Shown: piece by piece, positions 5,458 to 5,729 of the stretch
Numbering within the stretch: the stretch's first letter is position 1
How the letters are laid out: each line of letters opens with the position of its first letter
Origin: Candidatus Bathyarchaeota archaeon
GTDB taxonomy: Archaea > Thermoproteota > Bathyarchaeia > TCS64
Length of the DNA stretch: 5,729 bases
Direction of reading: 5' to 3'
Assembly: GCA_016934355.1 (NCBI GenBank)
Contig: JAFGTA010000037.1
Location: 1 to 5,729, forward strand
Notes under the pieces: generated by a model
The model's database searches: none
Told to the model about the DNA's origin: nothing
Seen by the model: only the letters and a program-made list of their open reading frames with translations
Translations under genes and position numbers: made by a program

Positions 5458-5729
5458 ATGAAGATCAACAAGATCGAGATACTCCCCGTCGACGTGCCCC
5501 GGAGCAAGGTGCTCACCATCTCGCGGTACGGTCAGCTCGGCGAGGGAAGACCCTTCGAGTTCATTCTGACCCGCGTCCACACCGACGAGGGTATCACGGG
5601 AGTCGGTGAGGTCCCGCCTCTTCCGCCGCTGTCCCCCGAGTCCCAGCCCGTAATCTCCGCGGTGATCCAGAGGTGGCTCGCCCCCCAGGTGCTGGGTATG
5701 GACCCCTTCGACATCGAGGGCATCTGGGA
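5458..5729 (+). CDS. Enolase-superfamily (MR/MLE) enzyme, N-terminal part, truncated by window edge
   Basis: Ninety codons are visible, open to the right edge with no stop. The peptide begins MKINKIEILPVDVP and continues through FEFILTRVHTDEGITGVGE (about 34-52), then PPLPPLSPES and LAPQVLGMDPFDIEGIW. This is the N-terminal capping domain shared by mandelate racemase, muconate lactonising enzyme, dipeptide epimerases, N-succinylamino acid racemase and acid-sugar dehydratases. In these enzymes it closes over the substrate, while the catalytic lysines and three magnesium ligands lie in the C-terminal barrel, which is outside the window. The reaction therefore cannot be assigned. The PPLPP segment after the GGE-like loop seems closer to MLE/epimerase-type members than to the acid-sugar dehydratases, but this is a weak impression. 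The start is supported by the Shine-Dalgarno sequence. Confidence 0.88.
   Translation, partial: MKINKIEILPVDVPRSKVLTISRYGQLGEGRPFEFILTRVHTDEGITGVGEVPPLPPLSPESQPVISAVIQRWLAPQVLGMDPFDIEGIW

Noticed and set aside
5532..5723. 63-residue minus-strand frame
   Set aside because: It is antisense to the enolase-superfamily N-terminal domain, which has a proper Shine-Dalgarno start and family-typical sequence.
1..5729. Insertion sequence, CRISPR array, tRNA or toxin-antitoxin pair
   Set aside because: No transposase, regularly spaced repeats, cloverleaf-forming segment or small paired genes were found. Nearly all of the window is occupied by five metabolic genes.

Overview
The window looks archaeal, probably from a GC-rich thermophilic Thermoproteota-type lineage. 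I infer this from two things. First, four of the five genes have a TATA-like box centred about 24-32 bases before the start codon and no Shine-Dalgarno sequence, which is the geometry of leaderless or nearly leaderless archaeal mRNAs. Second, arginine AGG and isoleucine ATA codons are common although the DNA is GC-rich. No species can be named from the sequence alone.

Layout: two minus-strand genes occupy the left half. An M20 zinc deacylase/peptidase (114-1361) lies downstream of a Pab87/CubicO-type S12 serine hydrolase (1438-2805). A 94-base divergent promoter region (2806-2899) separates them from three plus-strand genes. These are a double-domain GNAT acyltransferase (2900-3976), a metal-dependent amidohydrolase of the amidohydrolase-2/uronate isomerase-like type (4047-5363, with an alternative start at 4038), and the N-terminal 90 codons of an enolase-superfamily (MR/MLE) enzyme that runs off the right edge (from 5458). 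No tRNA, rRNA, CRISPR array or transposon was seen, and no gap between genes exceeds about 115 bases.

How the genes may work together: all are soluble small-molecule or peptide enzymes. The S12 and M20 genes are neighbours on one strand, consistent with peptide or N-acyl amino acid turnover; archaeal Pab87, the S12 relative, favours D-amino-acid-containing peptides. A GNAT acyltransferase, an M20 deacylase and an enolase-superfamily racemase are also the three enzyme classes of the known bacterial N-succinyl D-to-L amino acid conversion route. This GNAT, however, looks more like those of polysaccharide clusters, and it is visibly more AT-rich than its neighbours, so it may be an unrelated insertion. 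The amidohydrolase and enolase-type genes are the best candidates for one transcription unit: the second has a strong Shine-Dalgarno sequence, as expected of a distal operon gene. They could instead serve sugar-acid or other hydroxy-acid catabolism. The substrates remain open.
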